This document shows positions 55,075 through 63,345 of a stretch of 64,000 bases of DNA, one piece after another. How positions within the stretch are numbered: position 1 is the stretch's first letter; every line of letters starts with the position of its first letter. Location: positions 1-64,000 of the forward strand of contig NZ_JAAVXB010000008.1 of NCBI RefSeq assembly GCF_012241385.1, read 5' to 3'. A program made the translations under genes and the position numbers. The notes below the pieces were generated by a model, which had not been told where the DNA came from, ran no database searches, and saw only the letters and a program-made list of their open reading frames with translations. This DNA comes from Solimonas marina (lineage in GTDB: Bacteria; Pseudomonadota; Gammaproteobacteria; Nevskiales; Nevskiaceae).

Positions 55075-55323
55075 GTGGCCATCACCTTTGAATTCCATGG
55101 CGTGCTGCGCCGGCTTGCGGGCGCCGGCGAATACGTGTTGGCGCTCGACACCGCCTCGCCAAGCGTTGCCGAGGCTTTGACCGCGCTGGCCGTCGCGCGC
55201 CCGGAACTGGCCGCCTCGCTGGGCCGCTGCGCCTGTGCCATCGACGACCGCCTGCTGCTGCGCCGCGACACGCTACGCGGTGACGAACGCATCGCCCTGC
55301 TGCCGCCGGTGGCGGGGGGTTGA
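55075..55323 (+). CDS. moaD: Molybdopterin synthase sulfur carrier subunit
   Basis: 82 residues with a ubiquitin-like fold and the C-terminal VAGG whose last glycine receives the thiocarboxylate. GTG start four bases after moaA. Partner MoaE is encoded two genes downstream. Confidence 0.92.
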   Translation: MAITFEFHGVLRRLAGAGEYVLALDTASPSVAEALTALAVARPELAASLGRCACAIDDRLLLRRDTLRGDERIALLPPVAGG

Positions 55324-55373
55324 GCGTTACCATGGTGCGGTTATTAATCAGCGAGTCTTGAGTTCAAGCGCCA

Positions 55374-55721
55374 ATGAGCGATATGCCGCCGTGCCCGAAG
55401 TGCCAGTCCGCCTATACCTATGTCGACGGCAGCCTCTATGTCTGTCCGGAATGCTCGCACGAGTGGTCGACCGAGCCCATTGACGACACGGTTGCAGCCG
55501 AAGCGGTGTTCACCGTCAAGGACGCCAGCGGCACGCTGTTGCAGGATGGCGACTCGGTCACGGTGATCAAGGACTTGAAGGTCAAGGGATCCTCGCTGGT
55601 GGTCAAGGTCGGCACCAAGGTGCGCAACATTCGCCTGGTCGACAGCGACCACAACATCGATTGCCGGATCGACGGCGTCGGGCAGATGGGGCTGAAGTCC
55701 GAATTCGTTCGCAAGGCCTGA
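55374..55721 (+). CDS. yjdM: YjdM/PhnA-type zinc ribbon protein
   Basis: 115 residues. N-terminal zinc ribbon CPKC...CPEC (7-10 and 24-27), then the conserved beta domain [27 protein letters not shown], the PhnA/YjdM pattern. Once named for alkylphosphonate uptake; the true function is not settled. Its place between moaD and moaE is odd and suggests either a passenger gene or a metal-related role in the Mo operon. Confidence 0.9.
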   Translation: MSDMPPCPKCQSAYTYVDGSLYVCPECSHEWSTEPIDDTVAAEAVFTVKDASGTLLQDGDSVTVIKDLKVKGSSLVVKVGTKVRNIRLVDSDHNIDCRIDGVGQMGLKSEFVRKA

Positions 55722-55748
55722 GGCCGCATCCGGGGGAAGAGAACAGCC

Positions 55749-56261
55749 ATGACCACAACGAGGGATCCTGATCATCCGCGCATCCAGGACCGAACGCTGT
55801 CGCTGGAGTCGCTGCTCGCCGACGGCGCCTTCCCCGAGTGCGGCGGCCTGTCCTTGTTCGCCGGCACCGTCCGCGACCATCACGACGGCAAGGCGGTGCT
55901 GCGCCTGGCCTATACCGCGTATGCGCCGCTCGCCGAGAAGCAGATTCGTGAGATCGAGGCGGCGGTGGCCGCCAAGCACGGCACGCCGTATCTGCGCGTC
56001 GTCCATCGCGTCGGTGCGCTGGCCGTCGGCGAGACCGCGATTCTGTGCGTGGCGCGCGCGCCGCATCGGGCCGAGGCGTTTGCGGCCTGCAAGGAAGCCG
56101 TCGACCGCGTCAAACACGAAGTGCCGATCTGGAAGGAAGAGTTCTACGCAGATGGCACGAGCGCCTTCGTCGAGGGCTGTTGCATCGCGCCGGATGCCGA
56201 CGAGTCGCAGGCGGCGTCGCATCGCCACGACGCCGACCATCATCACCACGCGCACGGCTGA
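55749..56261 (+). CDS. moaE: Molybdopterin synthase catalytic subunit with His-rich tail
   Basis: 170 residues. MoaE motifs: FAGTVRDHHDGKAV, YTAYAPLAEKQIREIE, VVHRVGALAVGE and VKHEVPIWKEEF with the catalytic lysines. With MoaD it makes molybdopterin from cPMP. The last dozen residues are histidine-rich (HRHDADHHHHAHG), which the family does not need and which would bind metal ions. Confidence 0.93.
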   Translation: MTTTRDPDHPRIQDRTLSLESLLADGAFPECGGLSLFAGTVRDHHDGKAVLRLAYTAYAPLAEKQIREIEAAVAAKHGTPYLRVVHRVGALAVGETAILCVARAPHRAEAFAACKEAVDRVKHEVPIWKEEFYADGTSAFVEGCCIAPDADESQAASHRHDADHHHHAHG

Positions 56262-56283
56262 CGCCGCGCCGAACCATCGCACC

Positions 56284-57207
56284 ATGAAAGACGTAGGAAT
56301 GAAGCCAGAGTCGCTGCGCCGCGCACGCGCCTCGGCCGAACTGCTGGCGCCGCCGCATTGCATCGAGTTGTTGCGCAGCGGCGACACCGAGAAGGGCGAC
56401 CCTTTGAAAACCGCGCGAGTCGCCGGCATCCTCGCGGCCAAGCGCACCGACGAATTGATCCCGCTTTGTCATCCGCTGCCGATCCACCGCGCCGAGGTGA
56501 CGTACGAGCTCGGCGACGATCGCGTGCGCATCATCGCCGAGGTTGAAACCATCGGTCCGACCGGCGTCGAAATGGAGGCACTAGCGGCGGCCAGCCTCGC
56601 GGCGCTGACGATTTACGACATGCTCAAGCCCTACTGCGAACCGGCCGAGATGAGCATCCGTGACTGTCGCCTCGACGAGAAGCGTGGCGGCAAGTCACAG
56701 TACAAGCGCAAGCTGCCGGCGCCCGCGGCGGCGGCGGTGCTGGTGCTGTCCGATACCGTGGCGGCCGGGCGCAAGCCCGACACCGCCGGTCGCGCCGTCG
56801 AATCCGAGCTGACGGCTGCCGGCTTCGCGCCGATTTACTACGCCGTGTTACCGGATGAACCCGCGGCGCTGCTCGATGCGATCGGTGAACTGCGCGATCG
56901 CTATGCGCTGATCATGACGGTCGGCGGCACCGGTATCGGCAAGCGCGACATCACCGTCGACACGCTCAAGCCCCTGATCACACGCGAGCTGCCGGGTTTG
57001 ATGGAAGCGGCGCGGGCGTTCGGTCAGCGGCGCACGCCGTATGCGGCGATGTCGCGCGGCATCGCTGGCTTCGTCGGCGATTCGGTGCTGGTGACGCTGC
57101 CGGGCAGTCGCGGCGGGGCCACGGAATCGCTGACGGCGATCCTGCCGTCGCTGGTCCATATCTTCGAGGTCTGCCGGGATCTGCCGCACCCCGGCGGCTA
57201 TCAGTGA
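56284..57207 (+). CDS. moaCB: MoaC-MoaB/MogA fusion, molybdenum cofactor biosynthesis
   Basis: 307 residues. The N-terminal half is MoaC (DVGMKPESLRRARAS; GDTEKGDPLKTARVAGILAAKRTDELIPLCHPLPIH, split; MEALAAASLAALTIYDMLK), cyclic pyranopterin synthase. The C-terminal half (about 155-307) is a MoaB/MogA domain with TVGGTGIGKRDITVDT, molybdopterin adenylyltransferase. One chain would then do an early and a late step. Fusions of this kind are known in some bacteria. It overlaps moeA by four bases (GTGA). Confidence 0.92.
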   Translation: MKDVGMKPESLRRARASAELLAPPHCIELLRSGDTEKGDPLKTARVAGILAAKRTDELIPLCHPLPIHRAEVTYELGDDRVRIIAEVETIGPTGVEMEALAAASLAALTIYDMLKPYCEPAEMSIRDCRLDEKRGGKSQYKRKLPAPAAAAVLVLSDTVAAGRKPDTAGRAVESELTAAGFAPIYYAVLPDEPAALLDAIGELRDRYALIMTVGGTGIGKRDITVDTLKPLITRELPGLMEAARAFGQRRTPYAAMSRGIAGFVGDSVLVTLPGSRGGATESLTAILPSLVHIFEVCRDLPHPGGYQ

Positions 57208-58463
57208 GCGCCGACGTGGCGGCGGCCGACGACTGCGGTCACCACGGCAGGCTGCTGCCGCTCGACGACGCGCTGGCCTCTTATGGTCGAGAGGTGCGGG
57301 TGCTGGCCACCGAAACCGTAGCGCTGACGCAAGCCCTGCATCGCGTGCTCGCGGAACCGGTCACGGCGGCGGTCGATCTGCCGATGTTCACGCAAAGCGC
57401 GGTCGACGGCTACGCGCTGCGCGCCGCCGATCTGGCGGCGGCGACGGATGCCGCGCCGCAGCGCCTGCCGCTGAGCGGCGAGGTGCGCGCCGGCGTGGCG
57501 CCGACCGCAGCGCTGCCGGCCGGCCAGACCTGGCGCATCTTTACCGGCGGCCGTTTGCCCGACGGCGCCGATACGGTCGCGCGCCAGGAGATTGTCGAGC
57601 GCGACGGCGATATCGCGATCCTGCGCGACGCGTTGCCGTGCGGCACCGACGTGCGCGATCGTGGCGAGGAACTGCGCGCCGGCAGTACGCTGGCGACGCC
57701 CGGGCAGCGCGTGCATTCCGGCCTGCTCGCGGCGCTGGCGATGGCCGGCGTGGCGTCGGTCGCGGTACGCCGTGCGCCGCGCATTCGCGTGCTGGTGACC
57801 GGCGACGAGGTCGCGACGTCCGGCGCGCCCGGCGAGGCCGGCGTGTTCGACGCCAACGGCCCGCTGACACGTGCGTGGTTCAGCGAGCACGGTTATGCGG
57901 CGCCGCGCATCGATTACGTCGTCGACGATCGCGCGGCGCTGGAGGCGGCGATGCGTGACGCCCTGGCCGACAGCGACCTGCTGCTGACGACCGGCGGCGT
58001 CTCGGTCGGCGATCACGACCTGATTCGCCCGGTTGCCACCGACCTTGGCGTGCGCGAGGTGTTCTGGCAGGTGGCACAGAAGCCCGGCAAACCGCTGTAT
58101 TTCGGCGTGCGTGACGACGGCGCGCAGCGTCGCCTGCTCATCGGTCTGCCCGGCAACCCCGGCGCGGTGTTGATGGGGCTGCATCTGCATGTCGCGGCGA
58201 TTCTGTCGCAGCTGCAGGGCGAGGCCGAGCCGGCGCCGCACTGGCGCGACGGTCGTCTGGCCGCTGCGGTACGCGCCGATGCCCGTGAGCAGCTGCTGCG
58301 TATGACGCTGCGCATCGATAGCGACGGCCAGGTCTGGCTCGAGCGCCTCGGTCGTCAGGCCTCGCACATGCTGAGCAATCTTTCGGCGGCGACGGCGTTG
58401 GTCCGCATCCCCGCGGGCACCGCACTCGATACCGGTGCCCACGTGCGCTGGCTGGGGCTTTGA
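57204..58463 (+). CDS. moeA: Molybdopterin molybdenumtransferase
   Basis: 419 residues. MoeA signatures: PMFTQSAVDGYALRAADL, FTGGRLPDGADTVARQE, VLVTGDEVATSGAPGEAGVFDAN, LTTGGVSVGDHD and GLPGNPGAVLMGLH. It inserts molybdate into adenylated molybdopterin made by the MogA domain encoded just upstream. Confidence 0.95.
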   Translation: MSADVAAADDCGHHGRLLPLDDALASYGREVRVLATETVALTQALHRVLAEPVTAAVDLPMFTQSAVDGYALRAADLAAATDAAPQRLPLSGEVRAGVAPTAALPAGQTWRIFTGGRLPDGADTVARQEIVERDGDIAILRDALPCGTDVRDRGEELRAGSTLATPGQRVHSGLLAALAMAGVASVAVRRAPRIRVLVTGDEVATSGAPGEAGVFDANGPLTRAWFSEHGYAAPRIDYVVDDRAALEAAMRDALADSDLLLTTGGVSVGDHDLIRPVATDLGVREVFWQVAQKPGKPLYFGVRDDGAQRRLLIGLPGNPGAVLMGLHLHVAAILSQLQGEAEPAPHWRDGRLAAAVRADAREQLLRMTLRIDSDGQVWLERLGRQASHMLSNLSAATALVRIPAGTALDTGAHVRWLGL

Positions 58464-58465
58464 CG

Positions 58466-59287
58466 ATGGTTGGCAAGCGCAAGCCGCCGGCGCTGGCGTT
58501 GCGCGCCGACCTGGGCCTGACGTCGTCGTCGGGACTGGCGGCCAGCGCAGCGCGCATTGCGTTGCTCGAACAGGTCGAGCAGACCGGCTCGATCACTGCT
58601 GCGGCCAAGGCGGTCGGGCTCAGCTACAAGGCCGCCTGGGATGCGATCGCGGCGATGAACAATCTTGCCGATCAGCCGTTGGTCGAAGGCAGTGTCGGCG
58701 GCAAGCACGGCGGCGGCACGCGCCTGACTGCGCGGGGCCGGGAGTTGATCACCAGCTTTCGCGTGCTCGAAGCCGAGCACCGGCGCTTTCTGGAGTCGTT
58801 GAATACCGCTTACGCGCAGGCCGGTGGTGATCTGCCGGTTCTCAGGAGGATGGCGATGCGAACCAGTGCCCGTAATCAGTTCAGCGGTCGCATCACGCGC
58901 TTGACGCGCGGTGCGGTCAATGACGAGGTCGAGATGCAGCTGTCTGGTGGTGACACGCTGGTGGCGACCGTAACGCATGGCAGCAGCGAATCGCTGCAGC
59001 TGGTGGAAGGCGGCGAAGTCGTGGCGCTGATCAAGGCGTCGGCGATCATCGTCGCGGTCGACGACGGTGCGCCGCTGCGCCTGTCGGCGCGCAATCAGCT
59101 GCGCGGCACTGTGACCGCCGTACAGCCGGGCGCGGTCAACAGCGAGATCGTCATTGCGCTCGGCGGCGGCAACGTGGTCGTCGCCATCATCACCAACGGC
59201 AGCGCAGAAGCCCTGGCGCTGCGCGAGGCTTGCGCGGTATACGCGCTGTTCAAGGCGTCGGCGGTGATCCTGGCGACACCGGCCTGA
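58466..59287 (+). CDS. modE: Molybdate-responsive regulator ModE
   Basis: 273 residues. An N-terminal winged helix (IALLEQVEQTGSITAAAKAVGLSYKAAWDAI, split over residues 30-60) is followed by two TOBE/Mop domains (about 132-200 and 204-272), each starting SARNQ(F/L)-x-G and ending with an FKAS/IKAS-type motif that binds molybdate. It represses modBC when molybdate is plentiful; a ModE-like operator lies upstream of modB. Its stop abuts the modC stop with no spacer between the convergent genes. A TTG two codons upstream overlaps moeA. Confidence 0.93.
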   Translation: MVGKRKPPALALRADLGLTSSSGLAASAARIALLEQVEQTGSITAAAKAVGLSYKAAWDAIAAMNNLADQPLVEGSVGGKHGGGTRLTARGRELITSFRVLEAEHRRFLESLNTAYAQAGGDLPVLRRMAMRTSARNQFSGRITRLTRGAVNDEVEMQLSGGDTLVATVTHGSSESLQLVEGGEVVALIKASAIIVAVDDGAPLRLSARNQLRGTVTAVQPGAVNSEIVIALGGGNVVVAIITNGSAEALALREACAVYALFKASAVILATPA

Positions 59288-59956
59288 TCAGCGTGCGCGC
59301 AACACGCCGTCGTCGATATCGAGGCTGACGCCGCCGAGCGCGTCGATCTCTTCGGGGGCATGCGTGACGTAGATCATCGGAATGCGGGTTTCGTCGCGCA
59401 CGCGGCGCAGGAACGGCAGGATCTGTGCCTTGAGCCGGCGGTCGAGCGACGATAGTGGCTCGTCGAACAGCAGCAGCCGCGGGGAATAGAGCAGGGCGCG
59501 GCCGATCGCCACGCGTTGCCGCTCGCCGCCCGACAGCTGCGACGGCCGACGGTCGAGTAGCTGTCCGATCTCCAGCAAGTCCAGCACCGTTTGCAGCTCG
59601 AAGCGGCGCTCCTCGGGGCGCAGGCGCCGTTGACCGTAAACGAGATTGGCGTGCACCGACAGGTGTGGAAACAGCTGTCCGTCCTGAAAGACCAAGCCGA
59701 AATGGCGCCGCCAGGCCGGTACAAAGGCGCCGTTTGCGGCATCGAACAAGGGTTCGCCATCGAACGCGATGGTGCCGGTGGACGGCTGCAGCAGGCCGGC
59801 GATCAACGATAGCAGCGTGCTCTTGCCGGCACCGGACGGCCCACAGATGCCGGTCACCGGCGCCGTGATCTCGGCCTGCGCGATGAGCTCGAAGCCGTGT
59901 CGACGAAAGCGGCAGTCAAGCGTCAGCACGTGCGCGTACTCCGAGTTTGCGTTCAC
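59288..59956 (-). CDS. modC: Molybdate ABC transporter ATP-binding protein, short form
   Basis: 222 residues. Walker A GPSGAGKST near 40, signature LSGGERQRVAIGRALL, Walker B LLLFDEPLSSLD. ModC is normally about 350 residues with a C-terminal TOBE domain that senses molybdate; here that domain is missing and the protein ends soon after the ATPase core. It overlaps modB by 41 bases. Confidence 0.88.
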   Translation of the reverse strand: MNANSEYAHVLTLDCRFRRHGFELIAQAEITAPVTGICGPSGAGKSTLLSLIAGLLQPSTGTIAFDGEPLFDAANGAFVPAWRRHFGLVFQDGQLFPHLSVHANLVYGQRRLRPEERRFELQTVLDLLEIGQLLDRRPSQLSGGERQRVAIGRALLYSPRLLLFDEPLSSLDRRLKAQILPFLRRVRDETRIPMIYVTHAPEEIDALGGVSLDIDDGVLRAR

Positions 59957-60623
59957 TGCGCCGCGTCAGCACGTGACTCAACAGCATGGCGGCGAATGCC
60001 AGGGTGATCGACAAGGCGGCGAGCCGCGCCACGGCATGCTCGCCGCCCGGCTGATTCAGCGCCGAATACATTGCCAGCGGGACGGTGCGCGTCTCGCCGG
60101 GAATGTTGCCGACGAAGGCCATGGTCGCGCCGAATTCCCCGAGTGCTCTCGAAAAGCAGAGGATGGAACCGGCGACGATGCCGGGAATCGCCAAGGGCAG
60201 GCTGATCGTCACGAATACCCGCCACGGGCTCGCGCCCAAGGTTGCCGCCGCGTGTTCGAGGCGCCGGTCGATCATGCGAAACGCCAGTCGCATTGATTGC
60301 ACCATCAACGGAAAGGCCATCGTCGCGGCGGCCAATACCGCGCCTTTCCAGTTGAACGCCAGCTGCAGGCCCAGATAGCGGTGCAGCACGCTACCGAAAG
60401 GCCCGTTATTGCCGAACAGCACCAGCAGCAGATAACCGGGAACGACCGGCGGCAGCACCATCGGCAGCTGGACGACGGCCTCGACCAGCAGCTTGCCGCG
60501 GAATTCGAAGCGCGCCAGCCACCAGGCCACGGCAATACCGGCCGGCAGACAGACCAGCATGCAGCACAGCGCGATCTTGGCCGACAGCCAGAGCGCCGTC
60601 AGTTCATTGGGTGTCAGCGACAC
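59916..60623 (-). CDS. modB: Molybdate ABC transporter permease
   Basis: 235 residues from a GTG, with five to six membrane helices and the EAA loop AAATLGASPWRVFVTISLPLAIPG, then ALGEFGATMAFVGNIPGETRT, a ModB hallmark. No modA (binding protein) lies beside it. An upstream GTG at 60668 is less likely. Confidence 0.88.
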   Translation of the reverse strand: MSLTPNELTALWLSAKIALCCMLVCLPAGIAVAWWLARFEFRGKLLVEAVVQLPMVLPPVVPGYLLLVLFGNNGPFGSVLHRYLGLQLAFNWKGAVLAAATMAFPLMVQSMRLAFRMIDRRLEHAAATLGASPWRVFVTISLPLAIPGIVAGSILCFSRALGEFGATMAFVGNIPGETRTVPLAMYSALNQPGGEHAVARLAALSITLAFAAMLLSHVLTRRSERKLGVRARADA

Positions 60624-60699
60624 GGAATTTCGTCGTTCAAGCGGTGGGCGACGGCAGGAGAAAGCCACCGTCGGTCGGTGCCGTCAGGGCATATGACGA

Positions 60700-60723
60700 C
60701 GATATGTAGCCTTGTACATAACG
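60700..60723 (-). promoter_or_regulatory. ModE-like operator upstream of modB
   Basis: CGATATGTA, six bases, TACATAACG: an inverted repeat matching 8 of 9 positions, close to the ModE pattern CGnTATATA-N6-TATATAnCG. It sits 77 bases before modB. Confidence 0.7.
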
Positions 60724-60763
60724 AAAGCACTGTCAACGGCTTGCATTCACGGATTGGCTTGAA

Positions 60764-60783
60764 TACTGAGCTATTGCTCAGTA
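60764..60783 (+). repeat. Inverted repeat next to the SOS box
   Basis: TACTGAGC-TATT-GCTCAGTA, perfect 8-base arms, directly joined to the SOS box. It could be a second operator. Confidence 0.6.
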
Positions 60784-60799
60784 CTGTATTTATGAACAG
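60784..60799 (+). promoter_or_regulatory. LexA (SOS) box
   Basis: CTGTATTTATGAACAG: CTG-N10-CAG with the AT-rich core of the gammaproteobacterial consensus. It lies 25 bases before the LexA-like gene. Confidence 0.8.
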
Positions 60800-60824
60800 A
60801 TCATTTCACCGAGGGCCGTGCGCC

Positions 60825-61085
60825 ATGTCGCTGACGATTCGACAGCTGCAGATTCTTGGCTTCATCGAAGACCGTATTCGCGAATCGGGCGATCCGCCGT
60901 CAGCTGAGGAACTGGCCCGCCATTTCGGCTATGCGGATGCGATGGCGCGCGACCAGCTGCAGCGCCTCGCGCGCAAGGGGCGACTGGAATTGCCGACGGC
61001 GGCGGCGCGCGGCATGCGGTTGCTCGGTGAGGTCGATGGGCCGCGGCAGTTCGAGCTGCCGATGTTCGGCCAGCCGCCGCACTGA
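60825..61085 (+). CDS. Small LexA N-terminal-domain-like DNA-binding protein
   Basis: 86 residues. LTIRQLQILGFIEDRIRESGDPPSAEELARHFGY corresponds to the winged helix-turn-helix of LexA (segment split over 3-36). The C-terminal autoprotease domain is absent. The tail QFELPMFGQPPH is unlike LexA. An SOS box upstream implies DNA-damage control, by LexA or by itself. Without the protease domain it could not be cleaved, so it may be a competitor or secondary repressor. An ATG at 60792 inside the box would add 11 residues; GAGGG favours 60825. Confidence 0.75.
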   Translation: MSLTIRQLQILGFIEDRIRESGDPPSAEELARHFGYADAMARDQLQRLARKGRLELPTAAARGMRLLGEVDGPRQFELPMFGQPPH

Positions 61086-61116
61086 CGTGCGGCCCGTCAC
61101 ACACCTGCGCTGAAAC

Positions 61117-61143
61117 AAGAAGACCCGCACGAGGCGGGTCTTC
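61117..61143. terminator. Bidirectional terminator between the LexA-like gene and dksA
   Basis: GAAGACCCGC/GCGGGTCTTC stem with a short loop, A-rich before and TTC after, between convergent genes. Confidence 0.85.
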
Positions 61144-61164
61144 GATGCCATCGGCTGTTCGGCT

Positions 61165-61926
61165 TCAGCGGTCGCGGAACTGCGCTTCGACGCGCTCGTC
61201 CTGACCCTTGATGTCGACGCAGACCGTCGCGGTCGGACGCGCCAGCAGGCGCGGAATGCCGATCGGATCGCCGGTCTTCTCGCAATAGCCGTAATCCTTG
61301 CCTTCGATGCGACGCAGCGCGTCGTCGATCTTCTTCAGCAGCAACGATTCGCGCTCGCGCAGGCGCAGGTCGAGCCAGTGCTCTTCCTCTGCCGTCGCAC
61401 GATCGGCGGGGTCGGCGAACACCTCACGCTCGTGCAGGCGCTCCTTGACCTCGAGTTCGCGCTGCAGCACTTCTTCGCGCATTTGCAGCAGGCGCGTGCG
61501 GAAAAACTCCAGCTGCGCGTCGTTCATGTAATCGTCTTCCGACATCTCGCGCAGATCGTCCTCCGTCAGCAGCGCGCCGGGCGCGCGGGTCACCTGCTTG
61601 ACCTTCGAAGCGGCACGCGCGGCCTTGGTCTTGGTGGTCGGAGTGTTCGAAGCTGCTGCGGCCGCCTTCTTCGGCGACTTTCCTTTTTCTTGCACTGTGA
61701 CGTTTCCCGAGGACTTTTTGACTGTTGGCTGGGTGGAAGACCGAGTGGTCGTCTTGGCTGCTGTTAAGGCGGCGTTGCCGGCCGGTACACGCTGCAGCTT
61801 GTCGTGGGTCTGACCGCTATTCGGGGGCGTCGGTTTCTTCGCGGCGGTGTTTTTTTTCACCGCGGTCGATGGTGCTGCCGTCTTCGGCTTCACGCCCTTT
61901 TTCGCTGAAGCTGTGCTCGCTTTCAT
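61165..61926 (-). CDS. dksA: DksA-family RNA polymerase-binding factor with long basic N-terminus
   Basis: 253 residues. The C-terminal 150 are DksA: LTEDDLREMSEDDYMNDAQLEFFR, coiled-coil tip FADPADRATAEEE (the acidic residues reach the RNA polymerase active site) and IGIPRLLARPTA. Of the four zinc cysteines two remain (Cys215, Cys236); the others are Thr218 and Ile239, as in zinc-independent DksA2 types. The first 110 residues are Lys/Ala/Thr/Pro-rich and disordered, an extension not found in E. coli DksA (151 aa). With ppGpp it controls stable RNA and amino acid genes. Confidence 0.88.
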   Translation of the reverse strand: MKASTASAKKGVKPKTAAPSTAVKKNTAAKKPTPPNSGQTHDKLQRVPAGNAALTAAKTTTRSSTQPTVKKSSGNVTVQEKGKSPKKAAAAASNTPTTKTKAARAASKVKQVTRAPGALLTEDDLREMSEDDYMNDAQLEFFRTRLLQMREEVLQRELEVKERLHEREVFADPADRATAEEEHWLDLRLRERESLLLKKIDDALRRIEGKDYGYCEKTGDPIGIPRLLARPTATVCVDIKGQDERVEAQFRDR

Positions 61927-62108
61927 CGTTCCCGATCTGCAACGATCCGACGCAAGGTGGGGCGTTATACACTGGTGCCTGCATGGGGTCAATGTGCCGA
62001 AGGCGCGCTGCTGGCGGCAGCTTACAAGCGGTGTCGGGGCGCTTCCGGATGGCGGATGATGCGTGATTTGGACCGGTTGGGTCCTCGAATCCACCACAGA
62101 CGCGTCAA

Positions 62109-62142
62109 TAAAAAAAGACCGCGCCCGGCAGGGACGCGGTCT
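62109..62142 (-). terminator. Intrinsic terminator after the small-gene cluster
   Basis: On the minus strand GACCGCG and CGCGGTC form the stem base, extended by partial pairing, followed by TTTTTTTATT. It ends the 62.2-63.5 kb unit upstream of dksA. Confidence 0.85.
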
Positions 62143-62156
62143 AGGGGCGAATGCGC

Positions 62157-62570
62157 TCAGGCAATGAGCGCGGGCGGTGTCGGGTGACGGCTGAAGAAGA
62201 CGTCGGCGCGAGCGAGCAATCCTTTGTGCGCTTGCTGCAACGCCGCATTACGGGTCGCGGCCGGCGCGCCGGACCGTTCCTCTTCAGCGAGGAGGGCTTC
62301 CAGATGCAGCTTGAGTTCGGCACCGCGCGCGCGATACAGCTTGCTCGCGGGGTCCGTCATCTCGATGGACTCGATCAGGTCGAACAAACGTGCGCGGCGC
62401 CGGCGGCCGTTGCCGTCGAGTGCCCGGTCATGCAGCTGCGCATGCGTATCGAACAGGTCGATAGCCAGGCGCAAAGCATCACGCCGGGTGGCTGGCGTCG
62501 TGGCCTGTTCGAAATGACGCAGCAGGCGACGCAGGCAGACGAGGTCGCGCTCGGCGGCTGCCTGACGCAT
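62157..62570 (-). CDS. Uncharacterised helical protein (possibly hemerythrin-like)
   Basis: 137 residues, all helical by composition. AIDLFDTHAQLHDRAL followed by AELKLHLEALLAEEE has a spacing of histidines and acids faintly like a hemerythrin four-helix bundle, but too few ligands are sure. Ten bases after the preceding 64-residue gene, so co-transcribed. Function unknown. Confidence 0.55.
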   Translation of the reverse strand: MRQAAAERDLVCLRRLLRHFEQATTPATRRDALRLAIDLFDTHAQLHDRALDGNGRRRRARLFDLIESIEMTDPASKLYRARGAELKLHLEALLAEEERSGAPAATRNAALQQAHKGLLARADVFFSRHPTPPALIA

Positions 62571-62580
62571 GGCAGGGTTT

Positions 62581-62775
62581 TCAGCGAGCCGAGGAGACAT
62601 CCAGCATATCCTCCATGGCGTTGAGCAAGCGCTCCTGCGCCGCACAGACCTGGCGAAACTGGGGATTCGAGAGCCCGCGGGCGCCAACCCATTCGAGCTT
62701 GTCCCGCTGCAGCAATATCGTTTCGAGGTGCTCGGCAATCAGGCGGCTGCGGTGAACGAACTGGTCGATGGTCAC
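62581..62775 (-). CDS. Uncharacterised 64-residue protein
   Basis: Short soluble helical protein (MTIDQFVHRSRLIAEHLETI start). GGAGAG lies before the ATG. It shares an operon with the 137-residue helical protein and the membrane protein upstream. No family recognised. Confidence 0.55.
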   Translation of the reverse strand: MTIDQFVHRSRLIAEHLETILLQRDKLEWVGARGLSNPQFRQVCAAQERLLNAMEDMLDVSSAR

Positions 62776-62811
62776 GAACTCTCTCCTGGGCGGATCGGGA
62801 TGCTGACGTGA

Positions 62812-63276
62812 TCAGCGGCGAACCGGCAGCGGATCGCGCGACGTCACGAACAGAAACGCACTGACGAGCAGGAAGCCGACCCCGAATGTCATCAGCAGGT
62901 CGGCGAACCAGCGCCGCGTCGGCGCACTCATGGCTTGAGTAGCATTGATCGCGCCATCATCAGCGGTAACCGCCCGCAGTGGCAGCCCGGACCTGACCAA
63001 TTGCGGGGTCGAGGTGTTGTCCATGACGGCCGGCTTGGCCGTGGCGCCACTGTGATCTCCGAACGAGATGATGGTGGCGTCATCACAGACCGCGATGCCG
63101 CGCGCGCCCTCGGCGTGTACGACGCAGTGGGTGCGGGCGCCGGCAGCCTGAAAGCCGGAGTAGCCCCTCGACGATCCGGAAGCCGCAAATCCGTTTGCGG
63201 CATGCTCTGCTGCGGCGGTAGCGACCTGGTAGGCGACTTCCTGGTACGCCGGGTACGCATCGATGGCATAGAACAT
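62812..63276 (-). CDS. Uncharacterised protein with C-terminal membrane helix
   Basis: 154 residues. The N-terminal part is Ala/Gly/Tyr-rich with no signal peptide; near the C-terminus one membrane helix (WFADLLMTFGVGFLLVSAFL, about 124-144) precedes a basic tail. AAGGAATT precedes the ATG. No family recognised; a tail-anchored envelope protein is likely. Confidence 0.55.
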   Translation of the reverse strand: MFYAIDAYPAYQEVAYQVATAAAEHAANGFAASGSSRGYSGFQAAGARTHCVVHAEGARGIAVCDDATIISFGDHSGATAKPAVMDNTSTPQLVRSGLPLRAVTADDGAINATQAMSAPTRRWFADLLMTFGVGFLLVSAFLFVTSRDPLPVRR

Positions 63277-63345
63277 GTTGAATTCCTTTTCGTTGAAACG
63301 GACGTCTAAAGGTTCTGGCTTACAGGCTGCCGGCGCTGCACGCGG

